The notes: a model not told the origin generated them from the letters alone. A DNA stretch of 64,000 nucleotides from Verrucomicrobiaceae bacterium E54 (GCA_022548915.1 JAKZES010000002.1:186001-250000), one strand, 5' to 3'. Positions 9,528 through 17,992 are shown, counted from the first letter of the stretch. Made by a program: numbers and translations.

Positions 9528-10807
9528 GGCTTCTCTCACAGAAGTTCGCGAAGGACGCGAAGTTTTGGATGTCCTTCATCTGCTCCCTCATCCCTTCGCG
9601 ATCTTTGCGAGCTTCTGTGGGCATCTTCCTGTTCCCACTCGCCGCCCTCGCCGGGCCCTCCGCCCGTCTGGAGACCCCGACCACGGAAGCCTGGACTGGC
9701 CAGCGGATCGCCTTCTTCATCGAGCTTCACGCTCCCGGCACCTTCGACGGCGCGGCGTCTTTCGACATCCCGCGCATGCCGCAGTCGGTGGTGCTCAAGA
9801 CAGGCAATCCGGTGCTCGGATCGGTCACCGAGGGCGACACTGAATACTTCACCCAGCGCCACGAGTTCGCCCTCTTCTCCCAGGCCCAAGGCGAGGTCGA
9901 GCTGCCTCCCATCACCGCACGCTTTGCCCACAAGAAGGGCTACACCGGCCCCTCTTACGAGGCGGTCGAAACGATTCCCACCACGCGCTTCACCATCCGG
10001 CGTCCGCCCGGCAGTGAGCACCTTGATTTCCTCGTAACCACCGAGTCGCTGGAAATCAACGAGCGCTGGGACCCCGAGCCGGGTCCGGTGGAAACGGGCG
10101 CCGTCTTCAAGCGGATCATCATTCAGAGGGCATCGGATATCACCGGCATCGCGCTTCACCCCGCTCCCACCGACGAGATCGAGGGCATCCGCACCTATGC
10201 GGGCGATGCCGAGATCAGCGACCGCACGGATCGCGGCACGCTCAATGGCGAACGACGCGAGACCCTGACCTACCTCGTGCGAGAACCGGGCCTGCACACC
10301 CTCCCGGCGATCCGCTACGACTGGTGGAACCCGGAAACCCGGTCGCTCGAGTCGAAAACCCTGCCCGGTGTCTCCTTCACCGCGACCGCCCCGCCTCCGA
10401 CTCCACCGCAGCCTTCGCGCCGACGCCATCTATGGTGGGCGATCCCGCTGGCGGTCGCGGTGCTGCTCGTCCGTTTCCGTCATCGGCTTCGAGATGCCAT
10501 CCAGCGCTGCCGCGATTGCCTTGATCCACCCGACCGGCGGGCGGCCCGGCGATTTCTGCGGGCCTGCCGCCGCCACCAACCCGCCCGGGCGGCGCAGACC
10601 TGGAGCGACTATCAGGCCGTGGATCGCTGCTTTCAGGGGAGCCGGGAGTTCCACGACGAGCTGCTGGCCCTGCGACGGATTTCCCACGGTCCGGGCACCG
10701 CACCACGGTCGTGGCGCGGAGACCGGCTCGCCACCGCCTTCCGGGCTTCCAGGGTCCGGCGCCCACGACCGGATGCACGCTCTCCGCTTCCTGGGTTGAA
10801 CATCTGA
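9524..10807 (+). CDS. BatD-like protein
   Basis: A 427-residue protein with an N-terminal signal sequence, a run of beta-rich Ig-like domains (residues about 45-295) and a transmembrane helix at about 302-320 followed by a basic cytoplasmic tail. This architecture and the operon position match BatD (oxygen tolerance) proteins. The ATG at 9524 overlaps the preceding stop (ATGA); an alternative ATG is at 9569. Hairpin copy 5 (9538-9618) lies within the first 95 coding bases, so the n-region of the signal peptide is encoded by the repeat. Function within the Bat complex is inferred from context. Confidence 0.82.
   Translation: MRLLSQKFAKDAKFWMSFICSLIPSRSLRASVGIFLFPLAALAGPSARLETPTTEAWTGQRIAFFIELHAPGTFDGAASFDIPRMPQSVVLKTGNPVLGSVTEGDTEYFTQRHEFALFSQAQGEVELPPITARFAHKKGYTGPSYEAVETIPTTRFTIRRPPGSEHLDFLVTTESLEINERWDPEPGPVETGAVFKRIIIQRASDITGIALHPAPTDEIEGIRTYAGDAEISDRTDRGTLNGERRETLTYLVREPGLHTLPAIRYDWWNPETRSLESKTLPGVSFTATAPPPTPPQPSRRRHLWWAIPLAVAVLLVRFRHRLRDAIQRCRDCLDPPDRRAARRFLRACRRHQPARAAQTWSDYQAVDRCFQGSREFHDELLALRRISHGPGTAPRSWRGDRLATAFRASRVRRPRPDARSPLPGLNI
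9538..9618. repeat. hairpin repeat copy 5, inside the batD signal-peptide region
   Basis: Left arm 9538-9562, loop about 31 nt, right arm 9594-9618. It belongs to the same 9-nt-unit family, but unlike the other copies it lies downstream of an overlapping ATG, so it is probably translated. Because the unit length is a multiple of three, the element stays open in frame. Confidence 0.85.
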
Positions 10808-10886
10808 AGCCCGGAACTCCCTGCCTGTTCCCGACCTTGGAACTCGCCCTGCCCCCCGAATCTCACTAAGCCAATACCAGCAACAC

Positions 10887-11678
10887 ATGAACAAACCGAT
10901 CCTCATCGCCGCCGCCCTCTCGGCCTCCCTTCCGCTTCACGCCGGAACCACCACCATCCCCGCAGGTCCGGAGCCGGTCATGACGACCACCACCGACAGC
11001 GGCTGGCAGCTTACCCTCGGCCTCTACGGATGGGTGGCCGGACTCAACGGCGACCTCGGGGCGGCCGGCTTCATCGTACCGGTCGACCTCTCCTTCAGCG
11101 ACATCCTCGACACTCTCGACATGACGGCGATGGGCATGGTCGAGGTCAACAAGGGACCGTGGATGTTCCAGCTCGAGGGTCTCTACCTCCGGAACTCGGT
11201 CAAGGGACTGCTCGCCACCACGCCGGTCCTCAACCGCCCGCTTTCGGCCAAGCTCACGGCGGAAACGACCCGTCTCGAAGGCATCGTCGGCTACCGCCTG
11301 GTCGATCGCGACACGACCTCCCTCGACCTGTTTGCGGGTGTCGTTTACTACAACATCGAGAACTCGCTGGACTTCTATGGTCCCCTTGCCGTGCGGGGTG
11401 TCGAGGGCGGGGACGACTGGTTCGACCCGATGATCGGGTTCCGCCTCCGACAGCAACTCGGCGGACCCTGGAGCGCCCAGATCCGCGGGGATGTCGGCGG
11501 CTTCGGCGTCAATGCCGACATCGCCTGGCAGGCCGTGGCCTTGCTCGGATATCAGCTGAACCCGTCTTCGACCGCCTACGTCGGCTGGCGGCACGCGGCG
11601 GTGGATTACCGGAATGGCGGCTTCGTCTACGATGTCTACTCGACCGGACCGATACTCGGTGTCGCCTTTTCCTGGTGA
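10887..11678 (+). CDS. outer-membrane beta-barrel protein, unknown function
   Basis: A 263-residue protein with a signal peptide (cleavage near residue 19-20, LHA-GT). After it come alternating amphipathic strands separated by polar turns, and the chain ends with an aromatic strand (GPILGVAFSW), the usual C-terminal signal for barrel assembly. It is most likely an 8- to 12-stranded barrel. I do not recognise a named family. It is followed by the lipase-like lipoprotein gene after 8 nt, so the two are probably co-transcribed. Confidence 0.7.
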   Translation: MNKPILIAAALSASLPLHAGTTTIPAGPEPVMTTTTDSGWQLTLGLYGWVAGLNGDLGAAGFIVPVDLSFSDILDTLDMTAMGMVEVNKGPWMFQLEGLYLRNSVKGLLATTPVLNRPLSAKLTAETTRLEGIVGYRLVDRDTTSLDLFAGVVYYNIENSLDFYGPLAVRGVEGGDDWFDPMIGFRLRQQLGGPWSAQIRGDVGGFGVNADIAWQAVALLGYQLNPSSTAYVGWRHAAVDYRNGGFVYDVYSTGPILGVAFSW

Positions 11679-11686
11679 GCGGAAAC

Positions 11687-12991
11687 ATGTCGTTCCTCCC
11701 GAAAGCCGTTGTTTCCAACGCGATGTCCGTCGTCCTTCTGGCAGTCGGATGCACCGGCTGTGCCAACTTCCGTCGTCTCGGCGAGGACCTGAAGTTCATC
11801 GAGAAGACCCACATCATCACCGCCACCATCGACAACGCCTCCCGCTACCCGAGGGTATACGGCGTGACGGTCGATTGGGACCGCGAGGCCGGGAAAATCG
11901 ACTCGGCCGATTTTTCCGAGATCGGCGATATGGGGATCTTCGGCTTCTTTGTCGAAGGCACCGAGCGCCACTACCTGATGGCCTTCAGCGACAGCGACGA
12001 CGACGGCCGCTACGACGAGGGCGAACCGGCGTGGATCCACACCGGAGCGGACGGCGAGGCTGAACCCGTCTCGATCGAACCCGGGACCGGCAGGGCCCGC
12101 CTGCGGGGCCGGCTTTCGCCGGCAACGAGCCTGCCTGCGGATTGCCTCGCGGCGGCGAGGGAGCTGCGGGGCGATCGCAATATCGAAGAGGTTGCGCGAG
12201 GCTGGCGGATCCCGGTCGAGCTCGGCACGATCGCCGAGCTCGACGATCCGAAGTTCAGCACGGAACGGGGATCCATGGGTTACTGGGAGCCGGCCTCCTA
12301 TCCAATGGAGACCGGCATCGGCATCTATTTTCTCGAAGCATACGACCCGACGCGGATTCCCGTGCTCTTTGTTTACGGTGCCGCCGGCTCACCCCAGGAC
12401 TGGCGGATCTTCTTCGAGCGGATCGACCGGCGCAAGTACCAGCCGTGGTTCCTTCATTACCCGACCGGCCGCCGCCTCGACGAAACGGGAACCTCACTGA
12501 ACAACGGAGTGAAGATCCTCCAGAGCTACTATGGTTTCAGTAAGATCCACGTCGTCGCGCACAGCATGGGAGGACTTGTTACGCGCGATTTCATCCTCAA
12601 GAACCTTGGCGAGGGCAACCGCTACATCGGCCGTTACGTCACGATCTCCACGCCCTGGGGCGGACAGGAGTTCGCCGAGTCCGGCGTCAAGCGCGCACCC
12701 TCGGTGATTCCCTCCTGGCTCGACATGGTGCCGGGCAGCGATTTTCAGGAGCAGGTCTTCGATCACCGCCTGAGGGGCCGCGTCGATCACCTGCTGATGT
12801 ACGGTCATCGCTCGAAGCGCTCGCTGGTGCTGCCGAAGGAGAACGACGGCACGGTCAGCGTGAAGAGCCAGACCGACCGGCGGGCGGCGAAGGACGCCGT
12901 CGAGGTCATCGGCTTCGACGAGGATCACGTCTCGATCCTCTCGAATGACGAAGTGCTGCGCCACGCGTTCCGCCACCTCGACGGCGGATGA
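11687..12991 (+). CDS. alpha/beta-hydrolase lipoprotein, lipase-like
   Basis: A 434-residue protein. The N-terminus has a hydrophobic stretch ending in cysteines (LAVGCTGC), a plausible lipobox, so it may be lipid-anchored. A domain of about 200 residues with a Ca-binding-like stretch (DSDDDGRYDEGE) precedes an alpha/beta-hydrolase domain. There the nucleophile elbow is H-S293-M-G-G, and D387 (ENDG) and H414 (DEDHVS) are placed as a Ser-Asp-His triad. The early strand FVYGAAGSP supplies the oxyanion region. Substrate unknown; esterase, lipase or lysophospholipase is possible. Expected to act in the periplasm or at the outer membrane. Confidence 0.8.
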   Translation: MSFLPKAVVSNAMSVVLLAVGCTGCANFRRLGEDLKFIEKTHIITATIDNASRYPRVYGVTVDWDREAGKIDSADFSEIGDMGIFGFFVEGTERHYLMAFSDSDDDGRYDEGEPAWIHTGADGEAEPVSIEPGTGRARLRGRLSPATSLPADCLAAARELRGDRNIEEVARGWRIPVELGTIAELDDPKFSTERGSMGYWEPASYPMETGIGIYFLEAYDPTRIPVLFVYGAAGSPQDWRIFFERIDRRKYQPWFLHYPTGRRLDETGTSLNNGVKILQSYYGFSKIHVVAHSMGGLVTRDFILKNLGEGNRYIGRYVTISTPWGGQEFAESGVKRAPSVIPSWLDMVPGSDFQEQVFDHRLRGRVDHLLMYGHRSKRSLVLPKENDGTVSVKSQTDRRAAKDAVEVIGFDEDHVSILSNDEVLRHAFRHLDGG

Positions 12992-13051
12992 TTCATGCCC
13001 GGGACGCCGGCACGTCGCCACGGGGGCCTGATCCGCTTCATGGATCACTGA

Positions 13052-13127
13052 GGAGAAGGGACTTCCAGTCCCTTTCCCCGGCGACTCGACTGCGACCTGG
13101 GTAAAAGGGACTGGAAGTCCCTTCTCC
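13052..13127. repeat. nested palindrome, possible bidirectional terminator
   Basis: Arms 13052-13075 and 13104-13127 are perfect 24-bp inverted repeats with a 28-nt spacer. Each arm is itself a hairpin: AAGGGACT, a 3-nt loop, then AGTCCCTT. It lies between two convergent genes (lipase-like on plus, aminotransferase on minus), so a terminator role for both is plausible, though the T-runs are only 3-4 nt. Confidence 0.85.
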
Positions 13128-13132
13128 GACGA

Positions 13133-14299
13133 TCAGTGCTCCCGGCAGAACTGCTCGAAACGGGTCAGACCCTCGTTGAGAATGTCGAGCGTCGTGCAGT
13201 AGCTCAGGCGGATGCCGTCGTCGTAGCCGAAGGCAACGCCCGGGATGGCGGCGACCTTGTAGCGCGACAGCAGCTTGTCGCAGAGGTTCTGCGACTTCAG
13301 GCCGATGTCGCCGGTGCGGACGAAGAAGTAGAAGGCTCCCTTCGGCTCAACCACGCGGACGTTGTGGATCGCCTGCAGGCGCGCGAGCATGAACTGACGC
13401 CGTCCGTCGTATTCCTCGCGCATGTCGGTGATGAAGGTCTGGTCGCCCTCGAGCGCCGCCACGCCGCCGAACTGGGCGAAGGTCGTGGCATTGGACACCG
13501 AGTGGCTCTGGATCTTGATGATGGCTTCGGCGATCGCCGGAGGGGCGGCGGTGTAGCCGAGGCGCCAGCCGGTCATCGAGTAGGCCTTGGAGAAGCCGTT
13601 GACCGTGATCGTGAGGTCGTAGAGCTCCTGGCTCAACGAGGCGATCGAGACGTGCTTGGTTTCGCCATAGACAAGCTTCTCGTAGATCTCGTCGGAAAGG
13701 ATCACGATGTCCTCGTAGAGCGCCACCTCGCCGATCGCGCGCAGCTCCTCCTCGCTGTAAACCGCGCCGGTCGGGTTCGAGGGGGAGTTGAGAATGACCA
13801 TCTTGGTCGCCGGGGTCATCGCCGCCTCGAACTGCTCGGGCGTCATCTTCCAGCCGTCGGACTCCAGGGTATCGACGATCACCGGCGTGCCGCCCGCCAG
13901 GCGGACCATTTCCGGATAGCTCACCCAGTAGGGCGAGGGGATGATGACCTCGTCGCCTTCCTCGACCACCGCGAGGATGGCGTTGAAGCAGGCCATCTTG
14001 GCCCCGGCGGTCACGCAAATCTGCTTCGGCTCGTATTCGAGGTCATTGTCGGCCGCGAGCTTGGCGGCGAGACCCTCGCGAAGCTCCGGGATGCCGCCGG
14101 AAGCGGTGTACTTCGTGCGGCCTTCCTGGAGCGCGACGATCGCGGCCGCCTTGATGTGGTCCGGCGTGTCCAGCTCCGGCTCGCCACCGGCCAGTCCGTA
14201 GACTTCCTCACCCCGGGCGGCCATGGCCTTGGCCTGGTTGGTGACGGCGAGGGTGAGCGACGGGTTGACCTTCTCGATGCGGGATGAAATGGAGTCCAT
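13133..14299 (-). CDS. aspC: aspartate/aromatic aminotransferase, PLP class I
   Basis: A 388-residue fold-type I aminotransferase of the aspartate transaminase 1b kind. K238 in SKAYSMTGWRLGY is the Schiff-base lysine; N175 (NSPSNPTG), D203 and Y206 (SDEIYEKL) contact pyridoxal phosphate, and the glycine-rich TAGAK (98-101) holds the phosphate. It would interconvert aspartate and oxaloacetate with 2-oxoglutarate, possibly also aromatic substrates. It is cytoplasmic, as there is no signal. It lies downstream of prmA on the same strand, but a terminator hairpin separates them. Confidence 0.92.
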   Translation of the reverse strand: MDSISSRIEKVNPSLTLAVTNQAKAMAARGEEVYGLAGGEPELDTPDHIKAAAIVALQEGRTKYTASGGIPELREGLAAKLAADNDLEYEPKQICVTAGAKMACFNAILAVVEEGDEVIIPSPYWVSYPEMVRLAGGTPVIVDTLESDGWKMTPEQFEAAMTPATKMVILNSPSNPTGAVYSEEELRAIGEVALYEDIVILSDEIYEKLVYGETKHVSIASLSQELYDLTITVNGFSKAYSMTGWRLGYTAAPPAIAEAIIKIQSHSVSNATTFAQFGGVAALEGDQTFITDMREEYDGRRQFMLARLQAIHNVRVVEPKGAFYFFVRTGDIGLKSQNLCDKLLSRYKVAAIPGVAFGYDDGIRLSYCTTLDILNEGLTRFEQFCREH

Positions 14300-14313
14300 G
14301 GGAAACGATTGAT

Positions 14314-14347
14314 GAAAATAAAGGAGGCCGCCGGATCGGGCGGCCTC
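14314..14347 (-). terminator. intrinsic terminator after prmA
   Basis: Stem GAGGCCGCC (14324-14332) pairs with GGCGGCCTC (14339-14347), 9 bp with a 6-nt loop. On the minus strand it is followed by CTTTATTTTC. It lies between the prmA stop (14430) and the aspC start (14299). Confidence 0.7.
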
Positions 14348-14429
14348 AATGGATGAACGCCCTCCCGGCGGAACGAAGGGTTTCTGACCGCGGGCTGCCT
14401 CTCGCGCAAGTGAGATTTGCAGGAATTCC

Positions 14430-15284
14430 TCAGTCGCCCTCGCCCGCCACGAGATCTGCCATCCACCCCCCCCTCGCCGTCACCCATTTCCCCTTCCGGA
14501 CGACTTCGGGAAATCCCAGCCCCTCGCCGGCCGCCGCCTCGAAAACCTCCCACGCCTGATCGGCCAGAATCCCTGAAAGCACCAGATCTCCACCGGGCTT
14601 CAGCACCTTGCGGATCACCGGAAAGGCCCGGATCAGCACCGTCGAGAAAAGGTTGGCCAGCACCACGTCGTGGCGCTTGCCGGGCTCCCACTTCAGAATG
14701 TCGAGCTCCTCGACCTCGATGGCCGGCGCGTCGTGGCGCGCCGCATTGCGCCGGGTCACCGTCACGGCGAAAGGATCGAAATCACAGGCGAAGACCGAGG
14801 TTGCCCCCAGCTTGACCGCCGCCACCGCGAGGAGTCCCGTGCCACAGCCGAGATCGGCGCAGGTCCAGGCATCCCGGCGCCGGCGGGCAATGTCGACGAG
14901 AAGCCGCAGGCAGGCGGAAGTGGTGGCGTGATCGCCGGTGCCGAAGGCCATTTCCGGCGGAATGCAGATCACCTCGCGATCCGGATGCCGGGCTGCCAGA
15001 TCCTGCCATCCGGCCTCATCCTGCGTGATCAGGAAGCGGTCGCGGATCTTCACCGGCGGCGGCGCGGGTGGCGGCGTCTTCCAGTCGGCATCCTTGAGCG
15101 ACCGGACCCGCCCCCCGAAGCGCTCGACAATCGCCTCCACCTCCTCGCGGGAATCACGGAAAACCTGGACCCGCAGCGTCCGCCCGCCCTTGAGCAAATG
15201 GACCACGAAGCCCGGGTCGCCATGGAACCGATCCTCCCAGGCATCGAGCCACTTCGCTGCGGAAAGCTTCTCCCACATCCACAT
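14430..15284 (-). CDS. prmA: ribosomal protein L11 methyltransferase
   Basis: A 284-residue SAM-dependent methyltransferase that trimethylates ribosomal protein L11. The N-terminal substrate-recognition domain (WEDRFHGDPGF onward) is followed by the hallmark FGTGDHATT, the SAM-binding motif I DLGCGTGLLAVAA, an acidic D after strand 2 (CDFDPFA) and the catalytic-loop VLANLFS that replaces NPPY in PrmA. The ATG at 15284 gives a normal length; longer in-frame starts would add an unlikely arginine/glycine-rich head. It is divergent from the carbonic anhydrase gene. Confidence 0.9.
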   Translation of the reverse strand: MWMWEKLSAAKWLDAWEDRFHGDPGFVVHLLKGGRTLRVQVFRDSREEVEAIVERFGGRVRSLKDADWKTPPPAPPPVKIRDRFLITQDEAGWQDLAARHPDREVICIPPEMAFGTGDHATTSACLRLLVDIARRRRDAWTCADLGCGTGLLAVAAVKLGATSVFACDFDPFAVTVTRRNAARHDAPAIEVEELDILKWEPGKRHDVVLANLFSTVLIRAFPVIRKVLKPGGDLVLSGILADQAWEVFEAAAGEGLGFPEVVRKGKWVTARGGWMADLVAGEGD

Positions 15285-15445
15285 GCCCGGCCTTTTAGGC
15301 GGATCGGCACCGAAAACCAAGCCCCCGGGCCGGTTGGAAAATCCACCGCGCTTTTCCAACCACTAAAGCACGAAAACATTTGCATGCATCAAAATTCGGT
15401 CAATGGTTTCCCCGTCACAGACAACCTCCAATTCGAATCAACCTC

Positions 15446-16132
15446 ATGAAGAACATCATCTCCACCACCAGCCTGCTCTCCCTTCTCGCGGTCGGCGGAC
15501 TCTCCGCCGCGACGCTCCAGCCGGATGCCGAGGCCCAGAAGGCCCTCACGCCCGACGGTGTCCTCAAGGACCTGATGGAAGGAAACGCCCGCTACGTTGA
15601 AGGAAAGCTCAGCGACGCGAACGTCACCGCCCGCATCAAGAAGGCCACCGAGGGCCAGTTCCCGAAGGCCTACATCCTCTCCTGCGTCGACTCGCGGGTT
15701 CCGGTCGAGCAGGTCTTCGACCAGGGGATCGGCGACATCTTCGTCGGCCGCGTGGCCGGAAACATCGAAGGCGTCGAGCAACTCGGCTCGATGGAATTCG
15801 CCTCCGCCGCCGCCGGCGTGAAGCTGGTCATGGTCCTCGGCCACGAAGCGTGCGGGGCCGTGAAAGGTGCCTGCGACCACGTCGAGCTGGGCAACCTGAC
15901 CGAGCTCCTCGCCGAGATCAAGCCGGCCGTGGATGCCGTCAAGACCGAGGGCGACCGTTCCTCCAAGAACAAGGAATTCGTCGACAAGGTCATCGAGGCC
16001 AACGTCCGCAAGACCGTCGCCGACCTGCGCGAGCGCAGCGAAGTGCTCGCCGGACTGGAGAAGGAGGGCAAGATCAAGATCGTCGGCGCTCTCTACTCCC
16101 TGCAGGACGGCAAGGTCACCCTGGTTGACTGA
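15446..16132 (+). CDS. beta-carbonic anhydrase, exported
   Basis: A 228-residue beta-class carbonic anhydrase, catalysing CO2 and bicarbonate interconversion. Zinc ligands C80, H133 and C136 and the Asp-Arg dyad D82-R84 are all present (CVDSR, GHEACG). An N-terminal signal peptide (residues 1 to about 21, SAA) implies a periplasmic enzyme, which is less usual than the cytosolic form. The gene has its own terminator at 16178-16209. It is divergent from prmA with a 161-nt gap in which I see no clear operator. Confidence 0.92.
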   Translation: MKNIISTTSLLSLLAVGGLSAATLQPDAEAQKALTPDGVLKDLMEGNARYVEGKLSDANVTARIKKATEGQFPKAYILSCVDSRVPVEQVFDQGIGDIFVGRVAGNIEGVEQLGSMEFASAAAGVKLVMVLGHEACGAVKGACDHVELGNLTELLAEIKPAVDAVKTEGDRSSKNKEFVDKVIEANVRKTVADLRERSEVLAGLEKEGKIKIVGALYSLQDGKVTLVD

Positions 16133-16177
16133 CCGGACTTCCCGATTCTCACATCGCCCCGCCTCTTGGCGGGGGAA

Positions 16178-16209
16178 GGGCCCGCTGGAGAGACCGGCGG
16201 GTCCTTTTT
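16178..16209 (+). terminator. intrinsic terminator after the carbonic anhydrase
   Basis: An 11-bp stem (16178-16188 with 16194-16204, two G-U pairs), a 5-nt loop AGAGA and five T (16205-16209). A smaller 7-bp hairpin CCCCGCC/GGCGGGG lies just before it. Confidence 0.85.
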
Positions 16210-16267
16210 CTTGCCGGTGAGAGGCACCCTGATCGGCCGGCGCGGCGTCTTGGCGCCCGGCATCCGG

Positions 16268-16305
16268 GAAAAGACAAGGCCCCGCCGGTTTCCCGGCGGG
16301 GCCTT
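16268..16305 (-). terminator. intrinsic terminator of the tRNA-Gly gene
   Basis: A perfect 13-bp stem AAGGCCCCGCCGG (16276-16288) with CCGGCGGGGCCTT (16293-16305) and a 4-nt loop, followed on the minus strand by GTCTTTTCCC. It starts 2 nt after the tRNA CCA end. Confidence 0.88.
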
Positions 16306-16307
16306 GA

Positions 16308-16382
16308 TGGAGCGGGTGATGAGATTCGAACTCACGACATCAACCTTGGCAAGGTTGCGCTCTACCCCTGAGCTACACCCGC
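16308..16382 (-). tRNA. tRNA-Gly(GCC)
   Basis: Read on the minus strand it begins GCGGGTGTAGCTCAG and ends GTTCGAATCTCATCACCCGC, then discriminator T and an encoded CCA. The seven-pair acceptor stem GCGGGTG/CACCCGC is perfect. The anticodon loop CTTGCCAA carries GCC, which reads GGC and GGT glycine codons. The D-arm (GCTC...GAGC) and T-arm are standard and the length with CCA is 75 nt. Confidence 0.97.
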
Positions 16383-16402
16383 GTCGCGTGAACGCGTGCG
16401 GG

Positions 16403-16430
16403 TTTCTACATCTCCGCACCGTCCGGGCAA
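16403..16430 (-). promoter_or_regulatory. likely sigma70 promoter of tRNA-Gly
   Basis: On the minus strand TTGCCC (16430-16425), a 16-nt spacer and TAGAAA (16408-16403), with 20 nt to the mature tRNA 5' end. An A/T-rich stretch just upstream (GAAAAAATTC) resembles an UP element. Confidence 0.5.
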
Positions 16431-16516
16431 GAGAATTTTTTCGAATCCGTCGCCGTCGCATTCCACCCGACCTCCATCCGCACATCACCTCCACCCCCAC
16501 GCCCGCCACTCTCCCT

Positions 16517-16558
16517 CCACGCTCCCTGCCACGCTCCCTGCCACGCTCCCTGCCACGC
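16517..16558. repeat. 12-nt tandem repeat
   Basis: Three perfect copies of CCACGCTCCCTG (16517-16528, 16529-16540, 16541-16552) and a partial fourth. It lies between the tRNA promoter and trpC. A further hairpin TTGCTGCT/AGCAGCAA is at 16574-16597. Confidence 0.9.
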
Positions 16559-16617
16559 ATGTCCGAACCGCCATTGCTGCTAAAAAACCAGCAGCAACAC
16601 CCCGCTTCCGCCAAGGT

Positions 16618-16645
16618 TTGGAACTTGGAACTTCTCACTTGGAAC
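16618..16645. repeat. TTGGAAC heptamer array in the trpC leader
   Basis: TTGGAAC occurs at 16618, 16625 and 16639, all in a 7-nt register, with a degenerate unit at 16632. It lies 23-50 nt before the trpC start codon. Confidence 0.8.
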
Positions 16646-16667
16646 TTCGGAGCCATAGGCTCCGCCC

Positions 16668-17477
16668 GTGTCCGACAAGCTTGCCGAGATCATCGCGACC
16701 AAACGCCTGGAGGTCGAAGCCCTGCTGCCCCGCGCCGCCCACATCCGGGCCGCCGCCCTCCAGCGTGACGACTTCCGCGGTTTCCGCTCGGCGCTGGACC
16801 GCGGGCCCGACCGGCTCGGGGTGATCGCCGAAATCAAGAAAGCCTCCCCCTCCGCCGGGGTGATCGATCCCCACTTCGATCCCATCCGGCAGGCCAGGCG
16901 CTACCTCGATGGCGGGGCCTCCTGTCTGTCCATCCTCACCGACGAACCCTACTTCCAGGGTTCGCTGAGCTACCTCAGCAAGATCGCCGAATTTTCCGAA
17001 GCCCCCCTGCTCCGCAAGGACTTCACGATTCACCCGGTCCAGATCCACGAGGCGGTCGTCGCCGGGGCCGATGCGATCCTGCTCATTGTCGCCGCCCTCG
17101 ACGACGAGCAGCTCAAGTCGCTCTACCAAGAGGCCCGGACCTTCCAACTCGACGTGCTGGTCGAGGTCCACGACCTGCCGGAAATGGAGCGGGCGCTGGA
17201 GATCGACGCCGACCTGATCGGCATCAACAACCGCAACCTGAAGACCTTCACCACCGACCTCGGAACCACCGAGAAGCTCGCCGACGAGGTGCCTGACGGC
17301 ACGCTGCTCGTTTCCGAGTCGGGCCTCAAATCCCTCGCCGACTGCCAGCAGGTCCTCGACGCCGGAGCGAATGCCGTGCTGATCGGCGAGACGCTGATGC
17401 GGGCCCACGATCCCGCCTCGGAAATCGTCAGCATCCTCGAGCTCGGTTCCGATCCCACCACCGAATCGTTGTCATGA
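16668..17477 (+). CDS. trpC: indole-3-glycerol-phosphate synthase
   Basis: A 269-residue TIM-barrel enzyme for the fourth step of tryptophan synthesis (CdRP to indole-3-glycerol phosphate). Family marks are visible: IAEIKKASPSAG with the catalytic lysine, LRKDF for the second lysine, ADAILLIVAAL, GINNRNLKTF, and SESG near the phosphate site. It starts with GTG. It is not fused to TrpF and is far from trpB (39.1 kb), so the trp genes are scattered. I see no leader peptide rich in Trp. Confidence 0.95.
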   Translation: MSDKLAEIIATKRLEVEALLPRAAHIRAAALQRDDFRGFRSALDRGPDRLGVIAEIKKASPSAGVIDPHFDPIRQARRYLDGGASCLSILTDEPYFQGSLSYLSKIAEFSEAPLLRKDFTIHPVQIHEAVVAGADAILLIVAALDDEQLKSLYQEARTFQLDVLVEVHDLPEMERALEIDADLIGINNRNLKTFTTDLGTTEKLADEVPDGTLLVSESGLKSLADCQQVLDAGANAVLIGETLMRAHDPASEIVSILELGSDPTTESLS

Positions 17478-17992
17478 AAACCTCGAGCGCCGTCATCCTC
17501 ACCGCCGTTGTCACCTTTCTCGTCACGAGCGGGCTCTGGGTGGTCGCCTTCGTCGCCTGGCAGGCCTTCCAGACCGCCAGCACATTCAGCCTCGGCAGCG
17601 GCGGCTTCGGCTCGGGCTCGACTTTTTCCGTGATCCATCGCTGCCCGCCGGAGGTTCAGGTGGGCGACTCGATCGACCTCATCCTGGAGATCACCAACCC
17701 CGGCACCACCGACGAGGATCTCGAGAGCATCGATCTCTACTACGATTTTCTCAACGGCTTCACCATCACGTCCGTTTCCGAGGCCTACCGCGGCGAGAAC
17801 ATGTTCGGCGACTTCGAAACCCTGTGGATCGAGCCCGCGGTCACGATCCCGGCCGGCACGACCCACACGGTGACGATCACCCTCGAAGGCGCGAAGCCCG
17901 GCACCTGGTCCGCCGATGTCGACGTCTGCGGCGCGGGGATCGACTTCGCGACGGTGGTCCCCCGCGTCGAAGTCAAGCCGGCCGCGCCGTAA
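17474..17992 (+). CDS. membrane-anchored Ig-fold (CARDB-like) protein
   Basis: A 172-residue protein of unknown function. A transmembrane anchor (about residues 8-29) is followed by a glycine/serine-rich linker and one beta-sandwich domain with the phrasing of CARDB/DUF11 domains (VGDSIDLILEITNPG, IPAGTTHTVTITLEG). The start overlaps the trpC stop (ATGA), implying translational coupling, but no metabolic link to tryptophan is apparent. Confidence 0.7.
   Translation: MKTSSAVILTAVVTFLVTSGLWVVAFVAWQAFQTASTFSLGSGGFGSGSTFSVIHRCPPEVQVGDSIDLILEITNPGTTDEDLESIDLYYDFLNGFTITSVSEAYRGENMFGDFETLWIEPAVTIPAGTTHTVTITLEGAKPGTWSADVDVCGAGIDFATVVPRVEVKPAAP

Noticed and set aside
16517-16645. CRISPR array
   Set aside because: The repeat units are 7-12 nt with no spacers of CRISPR length, and no cas genes are in the window.
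16386-16667. A trp attenuator or riboswitch before trpC
   Set aside because: There is no short reading frame with Trp codons and no T-box or known riboswitch core; the region holds only simple repeats.
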